64,000 nt of DNA from Filobacillus milosensis (GCF_004402015.1 NZ_SOPW01000004.1:124001-188000), one strand, 5' to 3'. Positions 1 to 9,793 are shown, numbered from the stretch's first letter. The notes: a model not told the origin generated them from the sequence alone. Made by a program: numbers and translations.

Positions 1-487
1 TTCTGGCTATGTCTGATTGAGTATCTTCAGGTAATTCAGACAATATTTGTGCTGCTTGTTCTGAGTTTAGATACGATAGTATAAGAGCAATTGTTTGAGG
101 GTGCTCATTTTGTATAAAATTATAGATTTGACTAGGGTCTGATTGTCTAGCAAAATCAAACGGCCTTACCTGCAATGAAGATGTTAAACGACCGATAATT
201 TGACTTGCTTGGTTCTCACCCAACGCTTTTTCTAAAACTGTTTTGGCGTAATTAATACCGCCTTGAGATATATAATCTTGAGCTAAAGCGATCTGATGAA
301 ATTGTTCTAATATTTCTTCTTTTTGTGACCCATCTACTTTTTTTACAGATGAGATTTCTAATGTTAATTTCTCAATTTCTTCTTCTGTTAAATGTTTATA
401 GACTTGAGCAGAGACATCAGGACCTAGAGAGATTAATAAGACGGCTGCCTTCTGTTTCCCTGTCAATTCACTACGCTTAGTGGCCAT
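1..487 (-). CDS. fliG: Flagellar motor switch protein FliG, N-terminal part (cut by window edge)
   Basis: The frame starts at ATG 487 and stays open to base 1, giving about 162 N-terminal residues that begin MATKRSELTGKQKAAVLLIS, typical of FliG. FliG links the FliF MS-ring to the C-ring and contacts MotA. The visible part covers the FliF-binding N domain and part of the middle domain, with a run near HPQTIALILSYL that is characteristic of the family. An AGGAGG ribosome-binding site overlaps the end of fliF, and the start lies 13 bases beyond the fliF stop, so the two are in one operon. The C-terminal torque-generating domain is outside the window. Confidence 0.93.
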   Translation of the reverse strand, partial: MATKRSELTGKQKAAVLLISLGPDVSAQVYKHLTEEEIEKLTLEISSVKKVDGSQKEEILEQFHQIALAQDYISQGGINYAKTVLEKALGENQASQIIGRLTSSLQVRPFDFARQSDPSQIYNFIQNEHPQTIALILSYLNSEQAAQILSELPEDTQSDIAR

Positions 488-500
488 AATATAATGCCTC

Positions 501-2090
501 CTAATCTTCTGAGATCCAAGTTCTTAATAGTTTTGCAAATTCTTCTGGTTTATCCTTAGCTAAGTTTTCTAATTGTTTTCTTCTCATTCCAGAGTCTGAT
601 AAATCTTCTTCTAGTGGAAGTTCTTCAACTTTACTGCTGTAACTTTCTTCTGTTTCTACCAATTCATCGTCTTCATTTCGTCTACGAAGTACTAAGAAGA
701 TTAATAAAATAACAAGTAATAGTAGTCCGCCCCCAACTACATAGACCCAAGTTGGAATAGTTGGGACAGGTTGACTTATGTTTGTACCTTCAGAGAAAGG
801 CTGAAAGACAATTGACACTTTATCAGCAGGATTAAAGGTTTCTGTATTGTTAATAACATCTGCTGAGATTGATGTTTCAATCATAGAAGATAAAATTGAT
901 TGTACATCTTCTTCAACCGATTGTTGTTCAGCTGCTGAAAGTGTAACTTGCTCTCCGTTTTCTTCTACTGAATTATCGACAGCTACTTGTATACCAATAT
1001 CTCTAACCTCATAAGGGCTTTCAACTATGTCACGACGAATACGATTGAACTCATTATTAATTGTTTCACGAACCATTTCGTATTCTGAAAGGTCATCAGT
1101 ATCTCCTTGTCCCAGGTATTCAGGGATATCAGTTACATCTGAAGGGATTTGACCACCATCAATACCAGCATAGGTTTCAGTAACTCGATCAACACTGACA
1201 GGTAAACCTTCCATATTTTCTAAGTCAACCGGTTCAACTAATTCTTCAACACGGTTCTCGCGCGTGAAATCAATATCTGTTGTTACTGATACAACAACTT
1301 TATCTTGTCCGATCATCGTTCCTAAAACTCTTTGAACCCGACGTTGTAAATCTCTTTCTATGTCTTCCTTAATTTGTTGATGCTCTACGTATGTATTTCC
1401 ATTACCAGTTGTGTTCGTGTTTAAGTCAAAGTACTCAAAATTCTGATTCATGATTACAATGTTCTCTGTTGGCAAGTTAGGTACCGCTTTTGATACGAGA
1501 TGATATAAGCTTCGAATTTTACTTTGGCTAAATTCATAGCCATATTCAGTATTTAAAACAATTGAAGCTGAGGATGACTCCTGCTGATCTCCAACAAAGA
1601 TAGATTCTTTTGGTTGATTAATTAAAACTTTTGCACTTTCTATACCCTGTATATTAGAGATTAATGAAGCGAGTTCTGTCTGTAAGGCATCTAATTCAAT
1701 TATCTGCCTCTCCTCGTCTGTCATACCCCAAGATACATTTTCACTAAAAAAGGAGTAATCAATATTTCCGCTATTCGGTATACCTTGTGCAGCAAAATCT
1801 ACTAATAAGCGATCAGATTGAGCATCAGGAACTAAGATTGTTGTTCCACCATCGGTCAACTCGTACTTTACACCGCGACTATCCAGTTCACTTGTTAATT
1901 GTCCCGCTTCTTGATGAGATAAATTACTGTATAAAGGAACCATATTACTGGATGTGAACAATAAAGTAGAAACAATAAGAATTAACGGAAGTCCAACTAA
2001 TCCACCGACCATACCTATTTTTTGTGTCTTAGACTTTGAACTCCAAAATTCTACGAATCTATTCCTGAATTTTTGTACTGTTTCATTCAT
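501..2090 (-). CDS. fliF: Flagellar MS-ring protein FliF
   Basis: This 529-residue protein forms the membrane-embedded MS-ring on which the flagellar basal body and export gate assemble. One transmembrane helix lies near residues 25-46 and a second near 448-469, flanking the periplasmic-side YscJ/FliF ring-building domains. The acidic cytoplasmic tail ends in a conserved FliG-binding segment (EFAKLLRTWISED). Length and topology match the Bacillus protein. The ATG start has GGAGG seven bases upstream. It lies between fliE and fliG in the usual fla/che order. Confidence 0.97.
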   Translation of the reverse strand: MNETVQKFRNRFVEFWSSKSKTQKIGMVGGLVGLPLILIVSTLLFTSSNMVPLYSNLSHQEAGQLTSELDSRGVKYELTDGGTTILVPDAQSDRLLVDFAAQGIPNSGNIDYSFFSENVSWGMTDEERQIIELDALQTELASLISNIQGIESAKVLINQPKESIFVGDQQESSSASIVLNTEYGYEFSQSKIRSLYHLVSKAVPNLPTENIVIMNQNFEYFDLNTNTTGNGNTYVEHQQIKEDIERDLQRRVQRVLGTMIGQDKVVVSVTTDIDFTRENRVEELVEPVDLENMEGLPVSVDRVTETYAGIDGGQIPSDVTDIPEYLGQGDTDDLSEYEMVRETINNEFNRIRRDIVESPYEVRDIGIQVAVDNSVEENGEQVTLSAAEQQSVEEDVQSILSSMIETSISADVINNTETFNPADKVSIVFQPFSEGTNISQPVPTIPTWVYVVGGGLLLLVILLIFLVLRRRNEDDELVETEESYSSKVEELPLEEDLSDSGMRRKQLENLAKDKPEEFAKLLRTWISED

Positions 2091-2125
2091 CGTAGTCCTC
2101 CGATTTCATGGCTAAATCCTAATTA

Positions 2126-2437
2126 TTATAGTTGCATTCGCATAACTTCTTTATAAGCTTCAATAGCCTTACTTTGAACTTGAGTTGCAGTCTGTAGTGT
2201 CACGCTTGCTTTCTGAGCAGCGATCATAACTTCATGCAAGTCATTAATTTCACCATTAACCAAAGCATTTGTTTTTTGATCAGAGACATTTTGTGCTTCG
2301 TTTACTTTATTAATGGCTTGTTTTAATGCATTAGCAAATTGATCATGAGTTTGGCTTGGCGACACTTGATTAATCATCTTACTGTTGTTCATTGCTTTAA
2401 TATCACTTTTTAAAAATAAAGGATTTATTGAGTCCAA
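2126..2437 (-). CDS. fliE: Flagellar hook-basal body protein FliE
   Basis: FliE is a small rod/MS-ring junction protein that is exported and connects FliF to the rod. The 103-residue product has the conserved C-terminal helix ending IEAYKEVMRMQL and the AAQKASVTLQ motif. The start chosen is TTG at 2437, because GGAGGG lies about eight bases upstream; an internal ATG at codon 16 has no comparable site. The gene begins 15 bases after the flgC stop. Confidence 0.95.
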   Translation of the reverse strand: MDSINPLFLKSDIKAMNNSKMINQVSPSQTHDQFANALKQAINKVNEAQNVSDQKTNALVNGEINDLHEVMIAAQKASVTLQTATQVQSKAIEAYKEVMRMQL

Positions 2438-2452
2438 TTAGATACCCTCCTA

Positions 2453-2911
2453 CTAACGTCCAATTTCAAGAGCTTTCATAAGCATTCCTTTCGAAGCATT
2501 TAATGCAGTCACATTAGCCTCATATGCTCTTGTCGTACTCATCATATTAATCATTTCTTTTAATGGGTCTACATTTGGCATGGCAACATAACCATTTTCA
2601 TCTGCGTCTGGATGGTTCGGGTTATACACCTGTTTAAACGGTGCAGGATCTTCTTCAACCCCACTCACTCTTACACCATTACCAGGAGAATCACTTTGAT
2701 TCATAGCTTTCTGTAAAAATGAATTGAAATTTGCACCTCTTGGCTCTTGAGTCACAACTTTTCGACGGTAAGGTTCCCATTCACCATTCTCATTTAATCT
2801 AGCTCTTGTTGTATCAGCATTTGCTAGATTTGATGAAATAACATCCATTTTAAAACGGTTAGCAGTAAGGGCACTTCCACTTGTATTCATTCCATCAAAA
2901 ATACCCATCAT
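2453..2911 (-). CDS. flgC: Flagellar basal-body rod protein FlgC
   Basis: FlgC is a proximal rod subunit of 152 residues. The N-terminal rod motif (ALTANRFKMDVISSNLANAD) and the C-terminal helix with TTRAYEANVTALNASKGM are those of the FlgB/FlgC/FlgF/FlgG axial family. Two ATG codons stand in tandem at 2911 and 2908; the first is preceded by GGAGG at six bases. That ATG shares its A with the flgB stop TAA, so the genes overlap by one base and are probably translationally coupled. Confidence 0.96.
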   Translation of the reverse strand: MMGIFDGMNTSGSALTANRFKMDVISSNLANADTTRARLNENGEWEPYRRKVVTQEPRGANFNSFLQKAMNQSDSPGNGVRVSGVEEDPAPFKQVYNPNHPDADENGYVAMPNVDPLKEMINMMSTTRAYEANVTALNASKGMLMKALEIGR

Positions 2912-3300
2912 TAGTTACCTCCTCTAAGCACTTCTTTTAAAGAGTTAAATTTACCATTAATCCTCTCTACCAATGCCTCATAATATAGTTGGTTTTGAGC
3001 AAGTTCTGTCATTTCCTTGTCAATATCCACACTATTACCATTGTGATTATATGTAACATTTTGTCTTGTTGAAACTTCTATATTGTTTCTTTGGTTAGAG
3101 AAAGGTAAATGTTTAACGTTAGTACGTTTTGCTTCTAGACGGCTTTGTTCATTTGATAATTGTTGTTTAAAATTCACGTCTTTAGCCTTGTAATTAGGTG
3201 TATCAACATTGGCTATATTCTGTGCAATCGTTTTATTCTTGAGTGATGAATAACTTAATCCTCGTTCTAAGTTGTTTATGGTTTCGCTAAACAATTTCAC
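2911..3300 (-). CDS. flgB: Flagellar basal-body rod protein FlgB, first gene of the fla/che operon
   Basis: FlgB forms the most proximal part of the flagellar rod. The N-terminal rod motif contains SLKNKTIAQNIANVDTPNYKAK and the C-terminus carries a second axial helix. The start is placed at GTG 3300 (129 residues, MKLFSETINN), because GAGGTG lies six bases upstream. An in-frame GTG three codons earlier overlaps that site and would add residues not usual in the family. It is the promoter-proximal gene of the flagellar operon here, immediately downstream of codY as in B. subtilis. Confidence 0.93.
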   Translation of the reverse strand: MKLFSETINNLERGLSYSSLKNKTIAQNIANVDTPNYKAKDVNFKQQLSNEQSRLEAKRTNVKHLPFSNQRNNIEVSTRQNVTYNHNGNSVDIDKEMTELAQNQLYYEALVERINGKFNSLKEVLRGGN

Positions 3301-3334
3301 AAACAACACCTCACGATCATTGTTATTATTTATA

Positions 3335-3349
3335 AAATATCCGAAAATT
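3335..3349 (-). promoter_or_regulatory. Weak CodY-box-like site upstream of flgB
   Basis: Read on the minus strand, this 15-mer matches the CodY consensus AATTTTCWGAAAATT with three mismatches. It lies between the candidate promoter and the flgB start. In an AT-rich intergenic region chance matches are likely, so this is only suggestive. Confidence 0.3.
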
Positions 3350-3438
3350 CTGTAAAATTCAACATATTTTACACTAATGTTACAAATTTATGTTTATATT
3401 ATTACATAAAACGCGCTGTAATGATATACTTCAATGCT

Positions 3439-3453
3439 ATTTTTATGAAAATT
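3439..3453 (-). promoter_or_regulatory. CodY-box-like site overlapping the candidate flgB promoter
   Basis: On the minus strand this reads AATTTTCATAAAAAT, two mismatches from the CodY consensus AATTTTCWGAAAATT. It covers the proposed -10 element of the fla/che promoter. CodY is known to repress the fla/che operon in B. subtilis by binding its promoter region, so position and match are consistent with nutrient control of motility here. Confidence 0.45.
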
Positions 3454-3469
3454 GTCGAACATTTTTCAA
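3440..3469 (-). promoter_or_regulatory. Candidate sigma-A promoter of the fla/che operon
   Basis: On the minus strand TTGAAA (3469-3464) is followed after 18 bases by TAAAAA (3445-3440). The -10 is imperfect. I found no clear sigma-D type promoter in this interval. The rest of 3301-3540 holds only AT-rich sequence and the CodY-like boxes. Confidence 0.35.
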
Positions 3470-3540
3470 ATTATTATTTCTATTATTTTCCTGTATTATA
3501 GGGCCATTTTCTTAAAGATAATACCAAAAACTAACCACAT

Positions 3541-3590
3541 AAAAAAATGCCCTCCTTAGCTACAAGTTTATCCGTAGCTAAAAAGGGCAT
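3541..3590 (-). terminator. Rho-independent terminator after codY
   Basis: The arms ATGCCCT..TTAGCTAC and GTAGCTAA..GGGCAT enclose a short loop and, on the minus strand, are followed by seven T residues. This ends the xerC-hslV-hslU-codY transcript just before the flagellar operon. Confidence 0.9.
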
Positions 3591-3621
3591 GTCCTATAAT
3601 TATTGAGTATTTAGACTCAAT

Positions 3622-4401
3622 TTATTTAATGCTATGCTTCTCTAATTCAAATAAGAATTTGTCATTTAGAACTTTAATGTAAGTTCCTTTCATTCCTAAT
3701 GAGCGTGATTCAATAACTCCAGCACTTTCTAATTTACGTAGTGCGTTTACAATAACAGAACGAGTTATGCCAACTCGGTCTGCAATTTTACTAGCAACTA
3801 ATAATCCCTCATTACCATCTAATTCTTCAAAGATGTGCTCGATTGCTTCAAGCTCACTATACGATAAAGAGTTAATAGCCATTTGTACAACAGCTTTACT
3901 TCTCGCTTCTTCTTCGATTTCTTCAGATTTTTGGTGAAGAATTTCCATACCTACGACTGTAGCAGCATATTCAGCAAGTAGAAGATCGTCTTCTTCAAAG
4001 CTGTCTTCTAAACGACTTAATATTAAAGTACCTAGTCGTTCACCACCACCAATAATAGGCACAAGTGTAGTCAATCCATTCTTAAATAACTCTTTATTTT
4101 CTACTGGGAAAGCTGTGTATTGGCTATTAATGTCAAGGTTCGCTGTTGTTTCATTAATGTTAAAAAGCTGTTGGGTATATTCATCTGGAAAACGGCGATC
4201 TTCAAGCATTTGTTTCATTCTGTCATTTTCAATTTCCTGATTAATCGCAAAACCTAGTAATTTACCTTTACGACTTAGAACAAATACATTAGCAGCAATA
4301 ACATTTCTCATTGTTGCTGACATATCATTAAAATTCACTGCATTTCCTTTCGTTTTTTGTAACATTGCGTTAATGGTTCTTGTTTTCTCTAATAAATTCA
4401 T
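3622..4401 (-). CDS. codY: GTP- and branched-chain-amino-acid-sensing global regulator CodY
   Basis: CodY is a dimeric DNA-binding repressor/activator that responds to isoleucine, leucine, valine and GTP and adjusts metabolism, competence and motility at the end of growth. The 259-residue product has the N-terminal GAF-type effector domain ([17 protein letters not shown] start, [15 protein letters not shown]) and a C-terminal winged helix near residues 200-245 ([20 protein letters not shown]). Length and sequence are those of the Bacillus family. It closes the xerC-hslV-hslU-codY cluster. Confidence 0.97.
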   Translation of the reverse strand: MNLLEKTRTINAMLQKTKGNAVNFNDMSATMRNVIAANVFVLSRKGKLLGFAINQEIENDRMKQMLEDRRFPDEYTQQLFNINETTANLDINSQYTAFPVENKELFKNGLTTLVPIIGGGERLGTLILSRLEDSFEEDDLLLAEYAATVVGMEILHQKSEEIEEEARSKAVVQMAINSLSYSELEAIEHIFEELDGNEGLLVASKIADRVGITRSVIVNALRKLESAGVIESRSLGMKGTYIKVLNDKFLFELEKHSIK

Positions 4402-4429
4402 GGTACATCCTCCTAAAATTATTTAACTT

Positions 4430-5821
4430 TTATAATATAAACTGAGATAGGTCTTTATTTTTCACAATATTAGTTAGCTTTTCATCTACATACTGTTCAG
4501 TTATTTCAATTGTTGCTAAGTTGATATCTGGTGCCTCAAATGATAAATCTTCAAGTAATTTTTCCATTATAGTATGAAGTCTTCTGGCACCAATATTATC
4601 TGTTTCTTGGTTAACTTCAAAAGCAATTTCAGCAATACGTTTGATAGCATCACCTTTAAACTCCAGGTTAATTCCTTCAGTTTCTAATAAAGCTGAATAC
4701 TGTTTAATAATTGCGTTAGATGGTTCAGTTAATATATTGATAAAATCTTCAATCATAAGCTTATTCAGTTCTACCCTAATAGGGAAACGTCCTTGTAGTT
4801 CAGGGATTAAATCTGAAGGTTTAGCCATATGAAAAGCACCAGCAGAAATAAATAACATATAGTCAGTTTTTACTGCACCATACTTTGTCATAATGGTCGA
4901 ACCTTCAACTATCGGTAGTATATCTCTTTGAACCCCTTCTCTTGAAACATTGGCTTGACCTTCATCTTTTCCGCATACTTTATCAATTTCATCAATAAAT
5001 ATAATGCCAGATTGTTCTGCTTGATCTATAGCAACTTGATGAATGTCATCTGTATCAATCAATTTCTCCGCTTCCATTTGAGTTAGTACTACTCTAGCTT
5101 CTTTAACAGGTAAGCGACGTTTCTTTTTCTTTTTAGGCATGAGTTGATTAAATGCATCTTGCATGTTCATACCCATTTGTTCTATACCCGAACCTTGTAA
5201 CATATCAAACATAGATGATTGCTGTTCCTCAACCTCTATAGTCACCATCTGATCTTCAAGTTCACCCATCTCCAATTGATGCTCAATGCGTTGTCTTTGG
5301 TTCATGACATCAGATTCTTCATAATCATCCTGATTAGCTTGTTCCTGTTCTGAATTATTAAACAACATTTCAAAAGGGTTTTTCACTTGAGTGTTTTTCT
5401 TCTTAGATGGTACTATTAATTTTACTAATCGCTTGTTAGCCAATTTTCTTGCTTCATCTTGAATCTCTAACATCTTCTCTTCCTTGACCATTCGAACACT
5501 GGTATCTACTAAATCTCTAACCATTGATTCAACATCTCGACCTACATAACCCACTTCTGTAAATTTAGTCGCTTCAACCTTAACAAAAGGTGCTCCGACA
5601 AGTTTCGCAAGTCTTCTAGCTAATTCGGTCTTACCCACACCAGTAGGACCAATCATGAGAATATTTTTAGGAACTATTTCGTCTCGAATGTCTTCTGGCA
5701 TTTGCATTCGCCGATATCTATTTCTTAGAGCTACAGCCAAAGCTTTCTTTGCATCGCTTTGACCGATAACATATTGATCAAGCTTTTCCACAAGTTGTCG
5801 TGGTGTCGCCTTTGTGCTCAT
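4430..5821 (-). CDS. hslU: HslU/ClpY ATPase subunit of the HslUV protease
   Basis: This AAA+ unfoldase feeds substrates into the HslV peptidase. The Walker A GPTGVGKT is at residues 58-65 and Walker B is IIFIDEID. A charged insertion (I) domain lies between them, and the sensor-2 arginine is in the C-terminal NIGARRLHT segment. The start chosen is ATG 5821 (463 residues, [10 protein letters not shown]), with AAGGAG eight bases upstream. An ATG seven codons earlier falls inside hslV and lacks a suitable site. Only four bases separate it from the hslV stop. Confidence 0.96.
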   Translation of the reverse strand: MSTKATPRQLVEKLDQYVIGQSDAKKALAVALRNRYRRMQMPEDIRDEIVPKNILMIGPTGVGKTELARRLAKLVGAPFVKVEATKFTEVGYVGRDVESMVRDLVDTSVRMVKEEKMLEIQDEARKLANKRLVKLIVPSKKKNTQVKNPFEMLFNNSEQEQANQDDYEESDVMNQRQRIEHQLEMGELEDQMVTIEVEEQQSSMFDMLQGSGIEQMGMNMQDAFNQLMPKKKKKRRLPVKEARVVLTQMEAEKLIDTDDIHQVAIDQAEQSGIIFIDEIDKVCGKDEGQANVSREGVQRDILPIVEGSTIMTKYGAVKTDYMLFISAGAFHMAKPSDLIPELQGRFPIRVELNKLMIEDFINILTEPSNAIIKQYSALLETEGINLEFKGDAIKRIAEIAFEVNQETDNIGARRLHTIMEKLLEDLSFEAPDINLATIEITEQYVDEKLTNIVKNKDLSQFIL

Positions 5822-5825
5822 TGAA

Positions 5826-6386
5826 TTATTCTCCTTTATCATCTAAAGTTTCTAAAACAATTTGATCATTTGTGAAGACACAAATCTCACTAGCAATTTG
5901 TAAGGCCGCTTTTGCAATTTCCTCTGCACTTTGGTTTTCCCCAAAGCGCTTAAGAGCTCGCCCTGCACTTAGCGCATAGTTACCTCCTGAACCGATCGCT
6001 AATACCTCATCATCAGGTTCAATAACTTCACCTGTACCCGACACTAAAAGCATTGTGTCATGGTTCATAACAATTAACATCGCTTCGAGCTTACGTAACA
6101 CCTTATCACTACGCCATTCTTTAGCCAATTCAACAGCAGCTCGTGATAAATTACCACTATATTTTTCTAAATAAGCCTCAAATTTTTCAAACAAAGTGAA
6201 AGCATCTGCTACTGAACCTGCAAAGCCGGCTAAAACTTTACCATTAAATAATTTACGAACTTTTCTAGCCTTATGTTTCATGACAACAGCATTACCTAAA
6301 GTAACTTGGCCATCACCACTCATAGCGGCTTTACCTTTATGTAGTACTGCAAAAATAGTTGTTGCATGAAATTGTTGTTGTTCCAA
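5826..6386 (-). CDS. hslV: HslV/ClpQ peptidase subunit of the HslUV protease
   Basis: HslV forms the twelve-subunit chamber of the HslUV protease. The 186-residue product matches ClpQ ([59 protein letters not shown]). Initiation is at TTG 6386, with GGGGAG seven bases upstream. The resulting N-terminus is [10 protein letters not shown]. The usual active N-terminal Ser or Thr next to the initiator Met is therefore absent (see findings). It sits between xerC and hslU. Confidence 0.95.
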   Translation of the reverse strand: MEQQQFHATTIFAVLHKGKAAMSGDGQVTLGNAVVMKHKARKVRKLFNGKVLAGFAGSVADAFTLFEKFEAYLEKYSGNLSRAAVELAKEWRSDKVLRKLEAMLIVMNHDTMLLVSGTGEVIEPDDEVLAIGSGGNYALSAGRALKRFGENQSAEEIAKAALQIASEICVFTNDQIVLETLDDKGE

Positions 6387-6404
6387 TTCACATCTCCCCT
6401 ATAA

Positions 6405-7301
6405 TCATGATCTTGGATGCGCATTTTTATAAATCTTTTGTAAATAGTCACTAGTGACATGAGTATAAACCTGAGTAGAAGATAAATTCTCATGTCCTAG
6501 CATATCTTGAACTGTTCTTAGATCTGCACCTTCATTTAATAAATGTGTAGCAAATGTATGTCTTAATTTGTGTGGATGAATAGTTGATGATAAGGAAGCT
6601 CTTTTTATCATTTCATTTAGAACATACCTTACTCCACGATCAGTTAATGGCTGTCCTCGATGATTCAAGAAGACATACTCTGTATGATCAGCTTTATTTA
6701 ATAACTGGTTCCTGCCATCATTAATATATTGATTAAGAGAATGGCTTGCAAAAGAACCAAACGGTATATATCGTTCTTTACTGCCCTTTCCAAACACGAG
6801 AACGGTATTTAAACTAAAATCAACATCACTTAGCTTCAATTTAACTAATTCATTCACACGCATGCCAGTGGCATATAAAACTTCCAGAATAGCTTGATTT
6901 CTTTGCCCTAAATGAGTAGTTAAATCTTCAACTTCAAACAGTTTAACTAACTCTTCTTCGTAAAAAAATTCTGGAATGTTCTTTTTCATTTTTGGCATTG
7001 AAACAAACTTGAAAGGGTTTTGTTTAACAGTTCCCTCAAGTTCTAGAAAATTAAAGTATGAACGTAAGCTCGATATTTTTCTAGATACTGATCGTCTTGA
7101 TAATTCACCATCATATAATTCTGTTAAAAAAAGTCTAATATTTAAATGATTTATTTCATTGAGATTATCGATTACTTCTCTTTTTAGAAAGTCGTGAAAT
7201 TGCTTAACATCTCTGATATAATGATTTATCGTTATAGGAGAAGCATTTTTCTCTACTTTCATGTAATTTTGAAATAACTCAACGCTTGAAGGATAAGTCA
7301 C
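6405..7301 (-). CDS. xerC: Tyrosine recombinase XerC (CodV)
   Basis: XerC, with its partner XerD, resolves chromosome dimers at the dif site. The 298-residue product has an N-terminal SAM-like core-binding domain and the full catalytic set: Arg148 (TGMRVNE), Lys172 (GKGSKER), His244 and Arg247 (HKLRHTF), His270 (LGHENL) and Tyr279. Initiation is at GTG 7301, behind an AAGGGGAG site. The gene opens a cluster with hslV, hslU and codY. Two candidate sigma-A promoters lie upstream, where B. subtilis instead has trmFO. Confidence 0.95.
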   Translation of the reverse strand: MTYPSSVELFQNYMKVEKNASPITINHYIRDVKQFHDFLKREVIDNLNEINHLNIRLFLTELYDGELSRRSVSRKISSLRSYFNFLELEGTVKQNPFKFVSMPKMKKNIPEFFYEEELVKLFEVEDLTTHLGQRNQAILEVLYATGMRVNELVKLKLSDVDFSLNTVLVFGKGSKERYIPFGSFASHSLNQYINDGRNQLLNKADHTEYVFLNHRGQPLTDRGVRYVLNEMIKRASLSSTIHPHKLRHTFATHLLNEGADLRTVQDMLGHENLSSTQVYTHVTSDYLQKIYKNAHPRS

Positions 7302-7329
7302 CTTGAAGCTCCCCTTTCAAAACGTTTAA

Positions 7330-7358
7330 ATCTTATCAAACTTTTCAAAGTATTTCAA
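7330..7358 (-). promoter_or_regulatory. Candidate proximal sigma-A promoter of xerC
   Basis: Minus strand: TTGAAA (7358-7353), 17-base spacer, TAAGAT (7335-7330), about 29 bases upstream of the xerC start. Confidence 0.5.
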
Positions 7359-7415
7359 CAATTATTAATTGTTTGTCATAATAATTTCACAATACTTCAA
7401 CATCAACAATCGCAT

Positions 7416-7444
7416 ATTTTATATGATGGTTAATTGTAAGTCAA
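7416..7444 (-). promoter_or_regulatory. Candidate distal sigma-A promoter of xerC
   Basis: Minus strand: TTGACT (7444-7439), 17-base spacer, TAAAAT (7421-7416). The match to consensus is better than for the proximal element. Confidence 0.5.
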
Positions 7445-7554
7445 TTTAAAAAACTTGACTAAATACATCTTTCACAATATGGATACAAAATATTCAATGT
7501 ATTGCAATTTCATTGGAAAAATGTGATAACAAAATATGAAGTTCGTTTAGACAC

Positions 7555-7602
7555 AAAAATGCCTCACCCTATTGTGGAAGCACCACATTAGAGTGAGGCA
7601 TT
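7555..7602 (-). terminator. Rho-independent terminator after topA
   Basis: TGCCTCACCCTA..GTGG and CCAC..TAGAGTGAGGCA form a long stem; on the minus strand it is followed by TTTTT. It separates topA from xerC. Confidence 0.9.
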
Positions 7603-7614
7603 ACTTTTAATTAT

Positions 7615-9690
7615 TTATTGTTGTGCGTTTTCTTCATAATCACATTCCGTACAAGTTACTTGTGTACCTTTTTTCTTTTTCTTTTCAACTAATAAAGAAT
7701 TACACTTCGGACATGGTCGGTCAATTGGTTTATCCCATGATACAAAATCACATTCAGGGAATTGATCACACCCATAGAAAGTTCGTTTCTTTTTACTTTT
7801 TCTTTCTACGACATTTCCCTCTTTACACTTAGGACACTTTACACCAATTTCTTTAAGTATAGGTTTTGTGTTGCGACAATCTGGGAAGTTTGAGCAAGCT
7901 AGGAACTTTCCATAACGCCCCATTTTATAAACCATTTCATGACCACATTTTTCACAATCGACACCTGCTGGTTCATCTCTTACTTCAACTTTTTCGATTT
8001 CTTCTTCGGCTTTTTCAAGGCGCTTCTCAAAATCTTCATAGAATGTGTTAATGATTTCTCGCCATTGTTTAGAGCCTTCTTCTACATCATCTAAGTCATT
8101 TTCCATTTTAACTGTAAATTCCACATTAATAATTTCAGGAAAATACTCTTTTATTAAATTAATTACAATTTCACCAAGCTCAGTTGGGATAAAGCGACGG
8201 TTATCAAGGGCTACATATCCTCTACGTTGAATTGTATCTAACGTTGGAGCATATGTTGACGGTCGGCCAATTCCTTTTTCTTCTAAAGTCTTAACTAAGC
8301 GTGCTTCAGTATATCTTGGAGGCGGCTGTGTAAAATGCTGATCTGGTTGTATGTCTTCGGCTTTAACCACATCGCCTTCCTTCATCGGTGGTAAAATCTT
8401 ATTTTCTTCTTTCTTATTATCATCAGTTCCTTCAATGTAAAGCTTCATGAACCCTTTGAACTTGATCTCAGAACCTGATGCTCTAAATTCAATATCGTTA
8501 TTATAAAGGTGAGCAGTTACTGTATCAAGAATAGCCGGTGCCATTTGGCTTGCCATAAATCGTTCCCATATTAATTTATATAGGCGATATTGATCTCTTG
8601 AAAGTTTTTCTTTAATGGCTAATGGTGCTCTATTCGGTGATGTTGGACGGATTGCCTCGTGCGCATCTTGAGCACCTTCACTTTTCTTTGCCTTACGGTT
8701 AGGACCTAAGAACTCTTTACCGTAATTTTCATTAATGTAAGTACTTGCTTCATTTTTCGCTGTATCAGATATACGGGTTGAGTCTGTACGCATGTAAGTA
8801 ATTAAACCAGTTGTACCTTCACGACCACCTAAATTAATACCTTCGTATAACTGCTGAGCAATCATCATTGTTTTCTTAGCTCGAAAGTTTAGCTTTCTAA
8901 AAGCTTCTTGTTGTAGAGAAGAGGTTGTAAAAGGTAAAGCTGGATTACGTTTTCTTTCTCTTTTGTTTACTTTTTTAACATCAAAGTTTTTACCATCTAA
9001 TTGATTCAGTACTTGATCTACAGCTTCTTTGGATTTTAATCCTTGTTTTTCTCCATTTACACCATAAAACTTTGCTTCAAAGTCTTTTTTCCCTTTTTTG
9101 AAATGGCCTGTAATTGACCAGTATTCTTCTGGTTCAAAGTTTTTAATTTCATTTTCACGATCAATAATCATTTTAACTGCAACGGATTGTACACGCCCGG
9201 CACTTAATCCTTTTTTTACTTTCTTCCATAGTAAAGGACTAATATTGTAACCAACAAGTCGGTCTAATACACGACGAGCCTGCTGAGCATTTACTAAATC
9301 CATATCAAGTGTTCTTGGATTCTTAAACGAAGATTTAACAGCATCTTTTGTTATTTCATTAAAAACCACTCGACATGGCGCATCTTCCTGAATACCAAGT
9401 GAATGAGCTAAGTGCCATGCAATCGCTTCCCCTTCGCGGTCGGGGTCAGCTGCGAGATAGACTTGTTTGGCTTTCTTAGCAGCTTTTTTCAGGTCATTTA
9501 AAACAGGACCTTTTCCTCGAATAGTAATATATCTAGGTTCAAAATTATTTTTTACATCAACACCCATTTGACTTTTGGGTAAATCTATAACGTGACCCAT
9601 AGATGCTTTAACACTATATTTTTTACCTAAATAACGTTCTATTGTTTTGGCTTTAGCTGGTGATTCTACTATAACTAAATAATCTGACAT
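7615..9690 (-). CDS. topA: DNA topoisomerase I
   Basis: This type IA topoisomerase relaxes negative supercoils through a covalent 5' phosphotyrosine. The 691-residue protein starts with the Toprim motif ([29 protein letters not shown]). The catalytic tyrosine is Tyr299 in TYMRTDSTR. Three C-terminal zinc ribbons follow, each with a Cys-x2-Cys ... Cys pattern. The start has GGAGG nine bases upstream and its own well-formed promoter. The length equals that of the Bacillus enzyme. Confidence 0.98.
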   Translation of the reverse strand: MSDYLVIVESPAKAKTIERYLGKKYSVKASMGHVIDLPKSQMGVDVKNNFEPRYITIRGKGPVLNDLKKAAKKAKQVYLAADPDREGEAIAWHLAHSLGIQEDAPCRVVFNEITKDAVKSSFKNPRTLDMDLVNAQQARRVLDRLVGYNISPLLWKKVKKGLSAGRVQSVAVKMIIDRENEIKNFEPEEYWSITGHFKKGKKDFEAKFYGVNGEKQGLKSKEAVDQVLNQLDGKNFDVKKVNKRERKRNPALPFTTSSLQQEAFRKLNFRAKKTMMIAQQLYEGINLGGREGTTGLITYMRTDSTRISDTAKNEASTYINENYGKEFLGPNRKAKKSEGAQDAHEAIRPTSPNRAPLAIKEKLSRDQYRLYKLIWERFMASQMAPAILDTVTAHLYNNDIEFRASGSEIKFKGFMKLYIEGTDDNKKEENKILPPMKEGDVVKAEDIQPDQHFTQPPPRYTEARLVKTLEEKGIGRPSTYAPTLDTIQRRGYVALDNRRFIPTELGEIVINLIKEYFPEIINVEFTVKMENDLDDVEEGSKQWREIINTFYEDFEKRLEKAEEEIEKVEVRDEPAGVDCEKCGHEMVYKMGRYGKFLACSNFPDCRNTKPILKEIGVKCPKCKEGNVVERKSKKKRTFYGCDQFPECDFVSWDKPIDRPCPKCNSLLVEKKKKKGTQVTCTECDYEENAQQ

Positions 9691-9738
9691 GTACCGAATC
9701 CTCCTACGAGGTATTTTGCTTTAATTAAATCTGTTTCA

Positions 9739-9767
9739 TTATTAAATAAATTTATATAGTTTGTCAA
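9739..9767 (-). promoter_or_regulatory. Sigma-A promoter of topA
   Basis: Minus strand: perfect -35 TTGACA (9767-9762), 17-base spacer, TAATAA (9744-9739), 48 bases before the topA ATG. The -35 lies inside a short inverted repeat (GTTTGTC 9759-9765 and GACAAAC 9780-9786). Confidence 0.75.
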
Positions 9768-9793
9768 ACTTCAATTTTCGACAAACATGTGTT

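Larger units (their letters stand above)
7302..7554. other. Intergenic region between topA and xerC without a gene
   Basis: No supportable reading frame lies here on either strand. The sequence is AT-rich and carries two promoter-like elements for xerC, listed separately. In B. subtilis this position holds trmFO (gid), which is absent. Confidence 0.7.

Noticed and set aside
7623-8230. Plus-strand open frames opposite the 3' part of topA
   Set aside because: Antisense shadows of the conserved zinc-ribbon region, without promoters or ribosome-binding sites.
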